In this document: piece by piece, positions 25,566-33,547 of the stretch
Layout: the number at the start of each line of letters is the position of its first letter
Numbering within the stretch: the stretch's first letter is position 1
NCBI RefSeq assembly: GCF_902506435.1
Contig: NZ_LR733215.1
Span: forward strand, 2,217,078 to 2,264,854
Origin: Nocardioides sp. AX2bis
Lineage (GTDB): Bacteria > Actinomycetota > Actinomycetes > Propionibacteriales > Nocardioidaceae
DNA length: 47,777 bases
Direction of reading: 5' to 3'
Program-made: the position numbers and the translations under genes
Notes under the pieces: model-generated
Databases searched by the model: none
What the model saw: the letters and a program-made list of their open reading frames with translations, nothing else
Told to the model about the DNA's origin: nothing

Positions 25566-26189
25566 GTGCACATCGCCATCCTCACCTTCGAGGGATACAA
25601 CGAGCTCGACTCCATCATCGCCCTCGGCGTGCTGAACCGGATCAAGGGCGACGACTGGCAGGTCACCATCGCCACCCCCACGCCGAAGGTGACGTCGATG
25701 AACGGCGTCGTCATCGAACAGATGACGACACTTGAGGAGGCGTGCGACGCCGACGCGGTCATTGTCGGTAGTGGCATCGCGACCCGTGAGGTTGTCGAGG
25801 ACCCGGCCATCATGGGCGTCCTGCGACGCCTCGACCCATCGCGTCAGCTGGTAGCCGTTCAGTGCTCTGGCGCACTCGTGCTGGCTCGCCTCGGTCTCCT
25901 CGCGGACGTCCCGGCCTGCACTGACCTCACCACCAAACCGTGGGTCGTCGCCGCAGGAGTGGACGTCCTCGACCAGCCGTTCTTCGCCAGGGACAACGTC
26001 GCCACCGCCGGCGGTTGCCTGGCCTCGCCCTACCTCGCCGCCTGGATGATCACCCGGCTGGTGGGAGCCGAGGCCGCCGAGGACGCCCTCCAGTACGTCG
26101 CGCCAGTCGGCGAGAAGCGTGAGTACATCGACCGCGCGTGGCGCAACGTCAGCCCCTATCTCCCGGCACCTGCTCCGGCGCTCATCTGA
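25566..26189 (+). CDS. DJ-1/PfpI-family protein
   Basis: The 207-residue protein has the glutamine-amidotransferase-like fold. It begins MHIAILTFEGYNELDSIIAL, with a nucleophile elbow VAVQCSGALVLARLG (Cys100) and a later GGCLASPYLAAWMI. This fits the isonitrile-hydratase / AraC-like-ligand type of DJ-1 proteins; the exact reaction is unclear. It has an AGGAGG ribosome site 6 nt before its GTG and is divergent from a MocR regulator, which probably controls it. Confidence 0.88.
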   Translation: MHIAILTFEGYNELDSIIALGVLNRIKGDDWQVTIATPTPKVTSMNGVVIEQMTTLEEACDADAVIVGSGIATREVVEDPAIMGVLRRLDPSRQLVAVQCSGALVLARLGLLADVPACTDLTTKPWVVAAGVDVLDQPFFARDNVATAGGCLASPYLAAWMITRLVGAEAAEDALQYVAPVGEKREYIDRAWRNVSPYLPAPAPALI

Positions 26190-26320
26190 GTCGCAGTCAG
26201 CTCCACGGACTGCTCCTGCCCAGCAAGGTGGGGACGGCACCGACATGGAGGACTGTCACGCAGGCGGAACCCTCCCGGGCGAGTTACGTACGGTGGTCGG
26301 GCCCGCCTGCTGTGGTCCCA

Positions 26321-26348
26321 CTGGCCGATCGGCTCGCGGAACAGCCCC
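26321..26348 (+). repeat. Dispersed intergenic repeat, copy 6 (partial)
   Basis: GGCCGATCGGCTCGCGGAAC matches the left half of the consensus; the right half is missing. Confidence 0.5.
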
Positions 26349-26385
26349 GGTCCGACGCTGACACTCGTCGCCACCGGCCCGGCGG

Positions 26386-26439
26386 CCGGTGGCCGGTGGC
26401 CGGTGACCGGTGGTCGGTGGTCGGTGGTCGGTGGTCGGG
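26386..26439 (+). repeat. Seven-base tandem repeat, about 7.7 copies
   Basis: Units are CCGGTGG (twice), CCGGTGA, CCGGTGG, TCGGTGG (three times) and a partial TCGGG. The unit is 7 bp, not a multiple of 3, and lies in non-coding DNA. It is likely to vary in copy number. Confidence 0.85.
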
Positions 26440-26499
26440 CATCATGTCGTGATGAAGCACACGGATGGTCGAACGACGCTGCCGCGCCGAGTCGATGGT

Positions 26500-26760
26500 C
26501 TGCCGCACGTCGTCATCGGACCGCTTCTGCTGGCGGCATCGACGGTCCTCGAGCGCTTGATCGGGGTGTCGAGAACCACCCTGACCACGAGCAAAGGTTC
26601 TTGCTTCTTCCCGAGGGCTCAGTGGCGCTGACGCGATGCGCCGGCTCAAGGTGGGCAATCGCGCGGGACTCGTCGCGCGCTGCTACAGCCTCGGCCTATT
26701 GGACCCAGCCACCTGGCCGCCCCGGCAACTCCCTGCTGTTTGTTCTGGGTTGGGTGTAAG
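26500..26760 (+). pseudogene. Probable relic of a LuxR-type helix-turn-helix protein
   Basis: One frame reads HVVIGPLLLAASTVLERLIG then VSRTTL, resembling the first helices of a LuxR/GerE domain. After about 26630 another frame reads RRLKVGNRAGLVARCYSLGL then LDPATWPPR, resembling the recognition end of the same domain. The pieces are out of frame and the middle is unreadable. This suggests a decayed regulator rather than a gene. Confidence 0.35.
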
Positions 26761-26781
26761 GACCGAACCGGTCGTGGACGT

Positions 26782-27375
26782 ATGAGGTATGTGAGGACCA
26801 ACGCGCAGGGACGAGATGGCGAAGCCTTCGCCCAGTTCTACCGTCAGCACTACGGACACGTCACGGCCTACGTTCGCCGACGGTCCCAGGGTGACACCGA
26901 CGCAATCACGTCCGCGGTCTTCACGATCGCCTGGCAGAAGTACGACTGCGCTCTGCGGGACGGACTGCCCTGGCTGTACCGCACCGCACAGCTCGAACTT
27001 CGTAACTCCCGGCGTTCTGACTCGCGCCGAGAGGCACGCGAAGAGCGTGACGCACGCGTGGGCGCCGGGCGTCTCGATGAAGTCGCAGACTCCGTGACTC
27101 AACAGCTGTGGGCTCGACGCCTACTTGAGCAACTCTCCGACACAGATCAAGAAGTCCTGATGTTGCTCTACTGGGAAGACCTGGACCACACCTCTGCGGC
27201 CAAAGCTCTGGGTTGCAGCGTTGGCGCATTCGCCGTGAGAGCGCACCGCGCTAGAGGAAAGTTCGCACGGCTTGTACGCGCGGACAGCGCCCACGGGACC
27301 CACCCAATCCAGACACCCCACACGATCCCGAGTGAGGAAGTTCAGTCATGCGCCACGACACCCCCAGCCAACTGA
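26782..27375 (+). CDS. ECF-family RNA polymerase sigma factor
   Basis: The 197-residue protein has sigma region 2 (about 12-75: EAFAQFYRQHYGHVTAYVRR, AVFTIAWQKY). Region 4 follows at about 110-165 (LLEQLSDTDQEVLMLLYWED, SAAKALGCSVGAFAVRAHRA). ATG 26782 is the best start. It ends 28 nt inside the downstream gene for a single-pass membrane protein, its probable regulatory partner. A similar pair lies at 31.5-32.7 kb. GC content is somewhat lower than in the core genes, in line with an acquired or fast-changing region. Confidence 0.88.
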   Translation: MRYVRTNAQGRDGEAFAQFYRQHYGHVTAYVRRRSQGDTDAITSAVFTIAWQKYDCALRDGLPWLYRTAQLELRNSRRSDSRREAREERDARVGAGRLDEVADSVTQQLWARRLLEQLSDTDQEVLMLLYWEDLDHTSAAKALGCSVGAFAVRAHRARGKFARLVRADSAHGTHPIQTPHTIPSEEVQSCATTPPAN

Positions 27376-28307
27376 TCGCTGCCGCGAACCCGGTCAACGT
27401 GAGCGCGGACGCTGCAAATTCGCCTGAGGCACGCGCCGCTCTTCAGCGCATCCTGCTGGATCCAGCAGCGGCCACGGTGGAGCCGCCCCACCGCCGCCGC
27501 TGGACCTACGTCGTGGCTGGCCTAGCAACTGCCGCCTCAGTAATGGTGGCCCTGCCGCTGTTTGGTGGGAGCAATGCACCCGTGTTCGCCGCAACCCCTC
27601 CACTGCTGTCTGCTTCGCACACCCCCACCCCCACTGGAGCCACCGCCACGCTGCGCTCGCTAGCCGAGACGGTGTCTGCGTTGCCCGACGACGTCGGCTC
27701 AGGAAGCGTGGCCCAGGTCTCCATGCAGTCCTGGAGTCTGTTCACCCGCATCGACGGCTCCGAAGTGCAGTCCGAGGTCGTACCGCAGGCGGAAACTATT
27801 CGTACCCAGCCCGACGGCACCACTTCGGTCCTGACGGAGTACGTCTATCAAGGAGAGGCATACGAAGAGAACTTCTCGACCCGTGATGAGCTCAACTACC
27901 CCATTACGGGCCTGTCCAGTGACGACAACGAGCTCGCCCGTCAACTAGCCATTGGCCAGCCGGCAGCGAACGGAACAGCAGGGAGCTTCGACTCCATCGT
28001 CCAGGCTTACCGCCAGGCCCCAATCGAGCCGGCTACCCGTGCAGCAATCCTCAGATTCGTCGCGTCCCGTGCAGGAGTGGAAACCATCGGGACGGTCAAG
28101 GACCGCCTCGGTCGTGAGGGGGTGGGATTCACTGTCGACTCTTCCTACAGCGGCCTTCCCACCCGTTACACGCTGATCTTCGACACCCAAGATGGACGAC
28201 TGCTCGGGTACGAGGAAATGCTGACCTCTGACGCCGGGAAGCTGAACGTCCGCACTCCGGCAGTTATCCAGTACATCGCCTTCGAGAAGTCCGAATTTGT
28301 CGAATGA
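27348..28307 (+). CDS. Single-pass membrane protein coupled to ECF sigma factor (CU044_5270-like)
   Basis: The 319-residue protein has a cytoplasmic N-terminus (1-50), one membrane helix (WTYVVAGLATAASVMVALPL, about 52-71) and an extracytoplasmic domain. That domain includes FSTRDELNYPITGLSSDDNE, GVETIGTVKDRLGREGVGF and a final RTPAVIQYIAFEKSEF. This layout is that of the CU044_5270-type partners of actinobacterial ECF sigma factors. A role as membrane sensor or anti-sigma is inferred. It overlaps the sigma gene by 28 nt. Confidence 0.75.
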   Translation: MRHDTPSQLIAAANPVNVSADAANSPEARAALQRILLDPAAATVEPPHRRRWTYVVAGLATAASVMVALPLFGGSNAPVFAATPPLLSASHTPTPTGATATLRSLAETVSALPDDVGSGSVAQVSMQSWSLFTRIDGSEVQSEVVPQAETIRTQPDGTTSVLTEYVYQGEAYEENFSTRDELNYPITGLSSDDNELARQLAIGQPAANGTAGSFDSIVQAYRQAPIEPATRAAILRFVASRAGVETIGTVKDRLGREGVGFTVDSSYSGLPTRYTLIFDTQDGRLLGYEEMLTSDAGKLNVRTPAVIQYIAFEKSEFVE

Positions 28308-28504
28308 CGCGCGATTGGCCCGTCGCTCAGAAGAGACTGGCCCTGGGGAATCGTTGGCGGTGTCAACGTGCCCGTGCAGCCCCGCCCAACCGCTGAGCTG
28401 GCCGACCGGTGCCGGAGCATGACGAACACCGCAGAAGGATCGCCTAGTGGGTCAGATGGGGCGCTCGATGCGAGACCTCTTGGACCGCTGGACGCATCGG
28501 GTAT

Positions 28505-29038
28505 TCAGGCTGGGACTGGAGAGCCTTGCGAGCCACGGTAGGAACCCCCGTGCGCCTCCGCAACCATAGTTAACGACTTCTCTCGGCGGCGAAAGTCTGG
28601 GTCGGGCATGAGCTCGGGGTAGACGACGTAGAGCCGCCATCGGCTCTTTCCATCCGCGGGGCTGAACAGGGTGTCCAGTGCGCTGGCGAAGAGTTCGTCT
28701 TGACACGCCCGCGCAGCAGCCTCGGTTGGGAAGTCCAGCGCGTGCGTCGTCGTCAGCGACGATGGGCCAGGTTCAGTTTCGTACTCACCCAGCGAGTACC
28801 TGAGCCGGTCAATGAGCTCACTCATAGCGAGCGTGAGGCGTCCTACCGAGGGCGGGGTGACGTCAGCCGTTGCTGATTCGAGTAGCCCTGATCTGACGAA
28901 TCGTTGGACGTACTTCGTTGCGAGATGGTCTTCGACGGCGCCGGCCAACAGTTCACCGTCCAGAATCGCAAGGACGCCGATGACGGCGTTGATGTCGTCG
29001 TCACGTACCTGACTCCTGGGCCGTCGGTCGTCATTCAT
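28505..29038 (-). CDS. RraB-like (ribonuclease E inhibitor-like) domain protein
   Basis: The 177-residue protein has a helical N-terminal part (INAVIGVLAILDGELLAGAV). A C-terminal RraB-like domain follows: ALDFPTEAAARACQDELFA, SRWRLYVVYPELMPDPDFRR and AEAHGGSYRG. In proteobacteria RraB binds RNase E; here the domain probably has another partner. Start at 29038 (MNDDRR) is preferred because a CACCCTCC-type Shine-Dalgarno region precedes it; a start 6 codons earlier is possible. It converges with the sigma-partner gene. Confidence 0.65.
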   Translation of the reverse strand: MNDDRRPRSQVRDDDINAVIGVLAILDGELLAGAVEDHLATKYVQRFVRSGLLESATADVTPPSVGRLTLAMSELIDRLRYSLGEYETEPGPSSLTTTHALDFPTEAAARACQDELFASALDTLFSPADGKSRWRLYVVYPELMPDPDFRRREKSLTMVAEAHGGSYRGSQGSPVPA

Positions 29039-29189
29039 TTGAGGAGGGTGACACACGCGAAGAAGCGCGGGCCCACGCCTGTCGGCGCCAGAGCGAGCCC
29101 AGCCTCCAGAGCTGGCTCGCCCAGTCCCGGATGCCGTTCCTCTGCCGAGACGAGACCAGATCGCTCACCGAGTTAGGCGACGGTCTTCG

Positions 29190-29213
29190 TGGCACGCTCG
29201 ACCTCTGACCGGA
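29190..29213 (-). repeat. Dispersed intergenic repeat, degenerate copy 7 (minus strand)
   Basis: Minus-strand GGTCGAGCGTGCCACGAAG keeps only the GAGCGTGCCA core. It lies between divergent RraB-like and HAD genes. Confidence 0.3.
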
Positions 29214-29277
29214 CGCGAACTGTTCCGAATTTGAAGCACCACTGCGCCGTTCGACAGGCATTGCCTAGTCTCGGGTC

Positions 29278-29916
29278 GTGTCGAACGTCCGCGCTGTCCT
29301 TCTCGATGTCTTCGACACCGTGCTCACGGTCGATTTCGACGCCGTGCTCGACGGATTGGCTGCGGCGTCTGGGTTGACGAGAAGCGATTGGAGCGAATGG
29401 GGCAGCGCTCACGGTCACGAGATCATGACCGGCGTCGTCACTCCTTACGAGGCGTTCACAGCCACCTTCCGGCTCGCGGGGAAGCCGCCCAGCGATGTCG
29501 AGTCACTCGTCCAACGAGACGCTGAGCTCCTCCGCGAGCACGCCACCTTGTATCCCGATGTCATTCCCTTCATGGAAGAGGCGCGCAGGCGCGGGATGGT
29601 GCTCGCGTTCGTGAGTAACTGCGCACCAAACGCAGGTCCACTGCTTCAAGCTTTGGGACTTGTAGCGAGAGCAGAGCACGTAGTTCTTTCGTGCAAGGTC
29701 GGCTCAGCAAAGCCCGACCCGGGCATCTACCGTTCAGCACTCGCTGCCCTGCGCGTGGACGCGAACGAGGCCGTGTTTGTGGACGACCAGGTGGCCTATT
29801 GCTCGGGTGCCGAGGCTATCGGGATTACCGCCGTGCGGATCGACCGCCGTGGTGGCAGCAGTGATTCCGCGCGTTCGTTGACCGACGTCTTGCCGATGCT
29901 CGACGACCGGACTTAA
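29278..29916 (+). CDS. HAD-family hydrolase
   Basis: The 212-residue enzyme carries the haloacid-dehalogenase set: nucleophile Asp10 and acid Asp13 in LLDVFDTVLTVD, motif II FVSNCAPNAG, the lysine in CKVGSAKPDPGIYRSAL and acidic motif IV FVDDQV. A helical cap sits between motifs I and II (C1 cap). It should dephosphorylate a small phosphoester. A TAGTCT box at 29266-29271 ends 6 nt before the GTG start, indicating a leaderless mRNA. Confidence 0.88.
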   Translation: MSNVRAVLLDVFDTVLTVDFDAVLDGLAAASGLTRSDWSEWGSAHGHEIMTGVVTPYEAFTATFRLAGKPPSDVESLVQRDAELLREHATLYPDVIPFMEEARRRGMVLAFVSNCAPNAGPLLQALGLVARAEHVVLSCKVGSAKPDPGIYRSALAALRVDANEAVFVDDQVAYCSGAEAIGITAVRIDRRGGSSDSARSLTDVLPMLDDRT

Positions 29917-29970
29917 CAGGAACCACCCGGCTGCAATTGAGAGCGCCTCGCCGGACCCGTGGATCGCGTG

Positions 29971-30030
29971 TGGCCAGACACCGATCGGCTCGCGGAGCGT
30001 GCCATAGCGGGATCGACGATTGGACCGCTT
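29971..30030 (+). repeat. Dispersed intergenic repeat, copy 8
   Basis: Contains ACCGATCGGCTCGCGGAGCG then TGCCATAGCGGGATCGACG, one of the two best full-length copies. It lies between the convergent HAD and GNAT genes. Confidence 0.7.
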
Positions 30031-30116
30031 CCTCAGCTGATTGCCTACGAGGGGCACCTGAGTGCGTCTGAGTCCAACTCACATGGGCCGCGGGATACAG
30101 GCAATGGCGGAGTCCC

Positions 30117-30671
30117 TCAGCCAACCTTCCACTCTTCAGAAAGAACGGCATACACCAAGGTGTCGGTCCATTCGTCTTTGCTCCACCAGTCTTGGCGGAG
30201 GTGCGCTTCTTTCGTCATCCCCAGTCGCTCGCACAGTCGTGCCGAGGCCGTGTTGCGAGCGTCCATCTGCGCCTTGACCCGGTGCAGCTCGTAGTGTCCG
30301 AAGGCGAGGTCCAGCAGTGCCGACGCAGCTTCCGTTGCGAAGCCCCGCCCGGCGTACCGGGGGTGGAAACACCACCCGATCTCGCCCATCGAGGCCCGCT
30401 CGCCTAGCAACTCCAGCACCACGTCGCCGACGACCCGTCCGTCGTTCTCCACCACGAGGGCCAACGTGTCACCGGGCTGCGTGGGATGGGTCCGCTGGCG
30501 GCGTCTCTCTACGGCCTGCTGAGCATCCTCGAAGCCGAATGGCTCGGTCAATAGGAAGCGCGACACCGCCGGGTTACGGTAGTAGTCGAGCGTGGGTTCT
30601 ACGTCGGTGGTCGTATAGGGGCGCAGCACCAGTCGGTCGGTGCGCAGCGGAAGGGCCAGCGAGGCTCTCAT
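30117..30671 (-). CDS. GNAT-family N-acetyltransferase (RimJ/RimL-like)
   Basis: The 184-residue enzyme has the acetyltransferase-3 pattern: TDRLVLRPYTTTDVEPTLDY at the start and a central beta region (VVGDVVLELLGE). The acetyl-CoA loop is CFHPRYAGRGFATEAASALL (about 101-120) and the ending is NTASARLCERLGMTKEAHLR then a Trp-rich strand. Substrates of this group are ribosomal protein N-termini or small amines; not predictable here. Single gene, good ATG at 30671. Confidence 0.87.
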   Translation of the reverse strand: MRASLALPLRTDRLVLRPYTTTDVEPTLDYYRNPAVSRFLLTEPFGFEDAQQAVERRRQRTHPTQPGDTLALVVENDGRVVGDVVLELLGERASMGEIGWCFHPRYAGRGFATEAASALLDLAFGHYELHRVKAQMDARNTASARLCERLGMTKEAHLRQDWWSKDEWTDTLVYAVLSEEWKVG

Positions 30672-30956
30672 GCGGTCACCATGGCAAACACGGTCTCACT
30701 CCTGCCAACGCGGTGCAGTGAGGTCGTGTACCTGGCCGCTAGAGCGTGGTCCCGACCGCGAGCGCAGGCGGTCGAGTATCTAAACTCGTTCGTCCGCTGG
30801 AGGAGGAACCACTATCGGCGTCACTCCCCCCTGTCGGCAGCAAAGCCAGTCGCCGTCCCACGAGCCGATCGGCGCCCGGCGAGCCCGTGTGGCAGGTTGC
30901 GAACGGTCCGCCCGCGAGTGGAACCCGGACGGGCCAGCCCCGACGCGGGCAGGTCG

Positions 30957-31265
30957 CTATGTTTGCTTGACCCAGACAGGCGTCAACGCGGTGACATGCG
31001 GCGGGCCGGACAGCAGTGGCTCGACCTCGCGCAGGTAGCCAGCGTAGGCCTCAGTCTCCAGGAAGCGCCGCGACGACTCGATGCTCTCGTACACCTGGAA
31101 GGCGCTGATCGCGTCAGGATCGTGGGCGTCGAAGCAGTAGAAGTAGGCGAGGTGTCCGGGGTTGGCGTCGACGGCGGGCGCCATGTGGGCCTCCCAGATT
31201 TCGCGAACGTCGTGCCTGAGGCCGGGTCGGGTCTGGTGCCGGATGATCAATGCGAACTGGGTCAT
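30957..31265 (-). CDS. Antibiotic biosynthesis monooxygenase (ABM)-domain protein
   Basis: The 102-residue protein is one ABM ferredoxin-like domain: FALIIRHQTRPGLRHDVREI, HLAYFYCFDAHDPDAISAFQ then VYESIESSRRF and a terminal VTALTPVWVK strand. Such domains form dimers and act as quinol or heme monooxygenases, or have no activity. No partner gene is adjacent. Confidence 0.82.
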   Translation of the reverse strand: MTQFALIIRHQTRPGLRHDVREIWEAHMAPAVDANPGHLAYFYCFDAHDPDAISAFQVYESIESSRRFLETEAYAGYLREVEPLLSGPPHVTALTPVWVKQT

Positions 31266-31442
31266 TGCGCGATGCTGTCACCAGCCACCGACACAGGTCC
31301 GGCGCCGGCGTCGGACCTGGGTCCCGGCAGCCCACACAGACTTCGTACCACTGGTCGCCCCCGCAAGCCCACCCTGGATCGCAGGGTCCGCGGCTCATCG
31401 ACGGCAATCACCTGATGGTCGCCTCGACGGGATCCCGGAGTT

Positions 31443-31492
31443 TGCCAGTGACCGATCGGCCCGCGGAGCGGGCCAGTACGGGATGGTCGGGC
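31443..31492 (+). repeat. Dispersed intergenic repeat, copy 9
   Basis: Contains TGACCGATCGGCCCGCGGAG then CGGGCCAGTACGGGATGG. A second half-copy (GGGATCCCGGAGTTTGCCAG) lies just upstream at about 31429-31448. Confidence 0.65.
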
Positions 31493-31538
31493 GGGACGCG
31501 CTCCAGTCCGGGATGGCCCCTGGTTTCAGGGTTGCTCG

Positions 31539-32084
31539 CTACGGCTGCGGCTCGGTACCGATGCTGTCGACCCAGTTCAGCTGGGCACGAAGAGTCGCGC
31601 GCGCTCGGGAGTAGCGGCTGCGGATGGTTCCGGCGGGCTTGCCGATGATGCGCGCGACATCTTCCTGGGAGAATCCCTCCCAGTGAATGAGGCGAATGAT
31701 CTCGCGATCCAGTGGAACGAGACGTTCGAGTGCTGTGTACAGCGCCTCGTGCGCACTAGGGGAAGGTGCAAGGCTCTCAGCAGCGAGTTCGTCCCGGAGC
31801 TTGTCGACCAGAGCAGTGCGCCGCCGCCCTGCCCGACGACTCGTCGCCAGAGTCTTTCGCGCGACCCCGAAGGCCCAGAGACGCGCTTCAGGGGTGTCGC
31901 TTGGAACGGCCTCAGGTCGGCGTGCGACCACCAACAGCGTGTCGCTGAGGAGGTCCGCTGCATCTTCCCGAACATCCACGCGCCGCAGAAAGTAGTTGAG
32001 AAGGTCAGGAGCTAGGTCTGCGACAATCCGCTCGATGACAGCCGCGCTCGGGCCGGTCAACGCTGACCCTCGGGGTACTCGCAC
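31539..32084 (-). CDS. ECF-family RNA polymerase sigma factor
   Basis: The 181-residue protein has region 2 (DLLNYFLRRVDVREDAADLL, DTLLVVARRPEAVP, WAFGVARKTLA). Region 4 follows: ALERLVPLDREIIRLIHWEG, DVARIIGKPAGTIRSRYSRA. The GTG at 32084 gives a 28-nt overlap with the upstream membrane-protein gene; a TTG at 32060, 6 nt after GAGGG and overlapping the upstream TGA, is an equally good start. The order is partner first, sigma second, opposite to the pair at 26.8 kb. Confidence 0.87.
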   Translation of the reverse strand: MRVPRGSALTGPSAAVIERIVADLAPDLLNYFLRRVDVREDAADLLSDTLLVVARRPEAVPSDTPEARLWAFGVARKTLATSRRAGRRRTALVDKLRDELAAESLAPSPSAHEALYTALERLVPLDREIIRLIHWEGFSQEDVARIIGKPAGTIRSRYSRARATLRAQLNWVDSIGTEPQP

Positions 32085-32665
32085 CGAGTCGTGGCGCCCT
32101 CGATACTCGCAGTGTCGTCGTCAGCGCGCAGTTCCAGACTGGGAACTGATTCGAGGGCATCGGCATAGACGGCCTCGGTGACCTGCTCCGACCAGAGCGG
32201 CTCGGGCCCGATCTGCGTCCTGCGGTTCGCAGCGGGGAGCCCGTCGTAAATCCGCTGCCCGAATCCTTTCCACTTCGGGCTGCTGCTCATCGCATTGAGG
32301 GCGTCGCGCTGTGTCTGACTGACATTCGTGAACTCCAGATAGAGAGCGCAATCGAGAACCGTTCCCTTCTCGGTCGTGTAATCGACCGAGATTGGCTCCG
32401 AGACGCGCTCGACTCCAGGCTCGGTCCCCACGAATGGAGGAATAGACAGCTGATAGGCGCCATACGTGGTCGCCGCGGAAAGGGCGAGAGCACCGATGCT
32501 GACTGGAACGACCACACCTCGACGCATCCAGCGACGCGATTGCTTGGGCTTCTCGATCCCCTGGTCGACTGCCTCAGCCGCAATGAGTCGGGCCAGTGCG
32601 GCCGAGGGTGCTGTCGCGTCCCTCCGCACATCCGCCAGTAGATGGTCCAGCTCGTGCTCGTTCAT
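32057..32665 (-). CDS. Single-pass membrane protein paired with ECF sigma factor
   Basis: The 202-residue protein has a cytoplasmic N-terminal helix pair (HELDHLLADVRRDATAPSAA) that could hold a sigma factor. One membrane helix follows at about 49-70 (VVVPVSIGALALSAATTYGA), then an extracytoplasmic domain with two cysteines in DCALYLEF and TTRCEYPEG. It sits directly upstream of, and overlaps, the sigma gene. A role as anti-sigma/sensor is inferred from this context and topology; no zinc-binding ZAS motif (HxxxCxxC) is present. Start at 32665 (ATG) fits the homology-like N-terminus. Confidence 0.7.
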   Translation of the reverse strand: MNEHELDHLLADVRRDATAPSAALARLIAAEAVDQGIEKPKQSRRWMRRGVVVPVSIGALALSAATTYGAYQLSIPPFVGTEPGVERVSEPISVDYTTEKGTVLDCALYLEFTNVSQTQRDALNAMSSSPKWKGFGQRIYDGLPAANRRTQIGPEPLWSEQVTEAVYADALESVPSLELRADDDTASIEGATTRCEYPEGQR

Positions 32666-33130
32666 TGAGACTCCATTCGCAGGTCGACCATCCTTCAACC
32701 CGTACATGGCCCGCACGGTTCCAAGTGCTGCACCGGTACCCCGACTCGTGTTCGCGAACGCTCGACAGCGGCTATCCGTGAATGCCTACCGAGCCGACAG
32801 GCGGCGCGTCGGGAAAGGCCCGGTCGCAAGCATCCCGTTCCGTCTCCGTCCCGCAAGCGGAACCGCCTGAGGGACGTCCGCAGGCAGTACGTGGCACCCC
32901 GAGAACGAGCGTCCCGGATGACCTGTCCGGAGGGATGACCGGTGAGGGGAGGTTGACGGGGACGACGCACGTGCCGGCCGGCCGGCCGGCCGAGAAGCGC
33001 GATCATGCCCCTCGTCCACCCGGCTGGCTCGGGATGAGGTGCGCACGCTCGGCCCGGTACGCAAGGGAAGTGGCGTCGGCCGCCCCACGGCGCCGTGCCC
33101 CATAGACAGCGCTCCTCCTCGGAGCCCCAC
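32666..33130. other. 465-bp intergenic region, end of the accessory zone
   Basis: No gene-like frame is found. It contains a GGCCGGCCGGCCGGCC run at about 32975-32991 and the promoter region of the partner/sigma operon on its left side. Nothing else is recognised. Confidence 0.4.
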
Positions 33131-33547
33131 TCAGTTGATGATCTCGCCGCCCTGACGCTCGATCTCCGCGAGCCGGTCCCGCCACGCTTGCAGCGCCTCG
33201 GGTGTCAACCGTGGCCAGTCGAGCACCTCGCGGACGACCCGGATCGGCTCGGTGCTTCGGTAGGACCGGGTGGGGTTGCCGGGGAACTTCTTGTCGGTCA
33301 CGTTCGGGTCGTCCTCGAGCTCCCCGGTCGGCTCGACCTCGTACACGCGCGGCTCGCAGTCGCCCGACGCGAGCTCGGCGGCGAGACCGGCGCCGGCCAC
33401 CTGTGCGGTGAAGTAGACGTGGTTCATCACGATCCCGGGCCGGTAGTTGGACCGGAAGCCGGCCGTGAGGAGGCCGCCGACCTGCAGGTCGGCCTTCGTA
33501 CCGACCTGCGCCTGGTCCTCACCTGATCCGCTCGGCCCCCGCCTCAC
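33131..33547 (-). pseudogene. arr: NAD+-rifampin ADP-ribosyltransferase (Arr) lacking its N-terminus
   Basis: From GTKADLQVGGLLTAGFRSNY onward the 138-residue product is a textbook Arr: NYRPGIVMNHVYFTA, VYEVEPTG, DDPNVTDKKFPGNPTRSYRS and WRDRLAEIE. Intact Arr proteins have about 15-20 further residues ending FYHGTKADL, whose histidine binds NAD. Here GEDQAQVGTKADL replaces it, so the histidine is lost and the first 18 or so codons come from unrelated DNA. Rifampin modification is therefore unlikely. The break lies near 33500, at the edge of a rearranged block. The GTG at 33547 overlaps the stop of the fragment upstream. Confidence 0.8.

Larger units (their letters stand above)
26190..26781. 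other. 592-bp region with a repeat copy, a heptanucleotide tandem repeat and a gene relic
   Basis: Between the DJ-1 and sigma-factor genes lie a dispersed-repeat copy (26321-26348), the 7-bp tandem repeat (26386-26439) and a probable LuxR-type relic (26500-26760), each listed separately. I see no intact gene. Confidence 0.5.

Noticed and set aside
26386..26439. CRISPR array
   Set aside because: Units are 7 bp and directly adjacent with no spacers; no cas genes nearby. The dispersed repeat also has no regular spacing.
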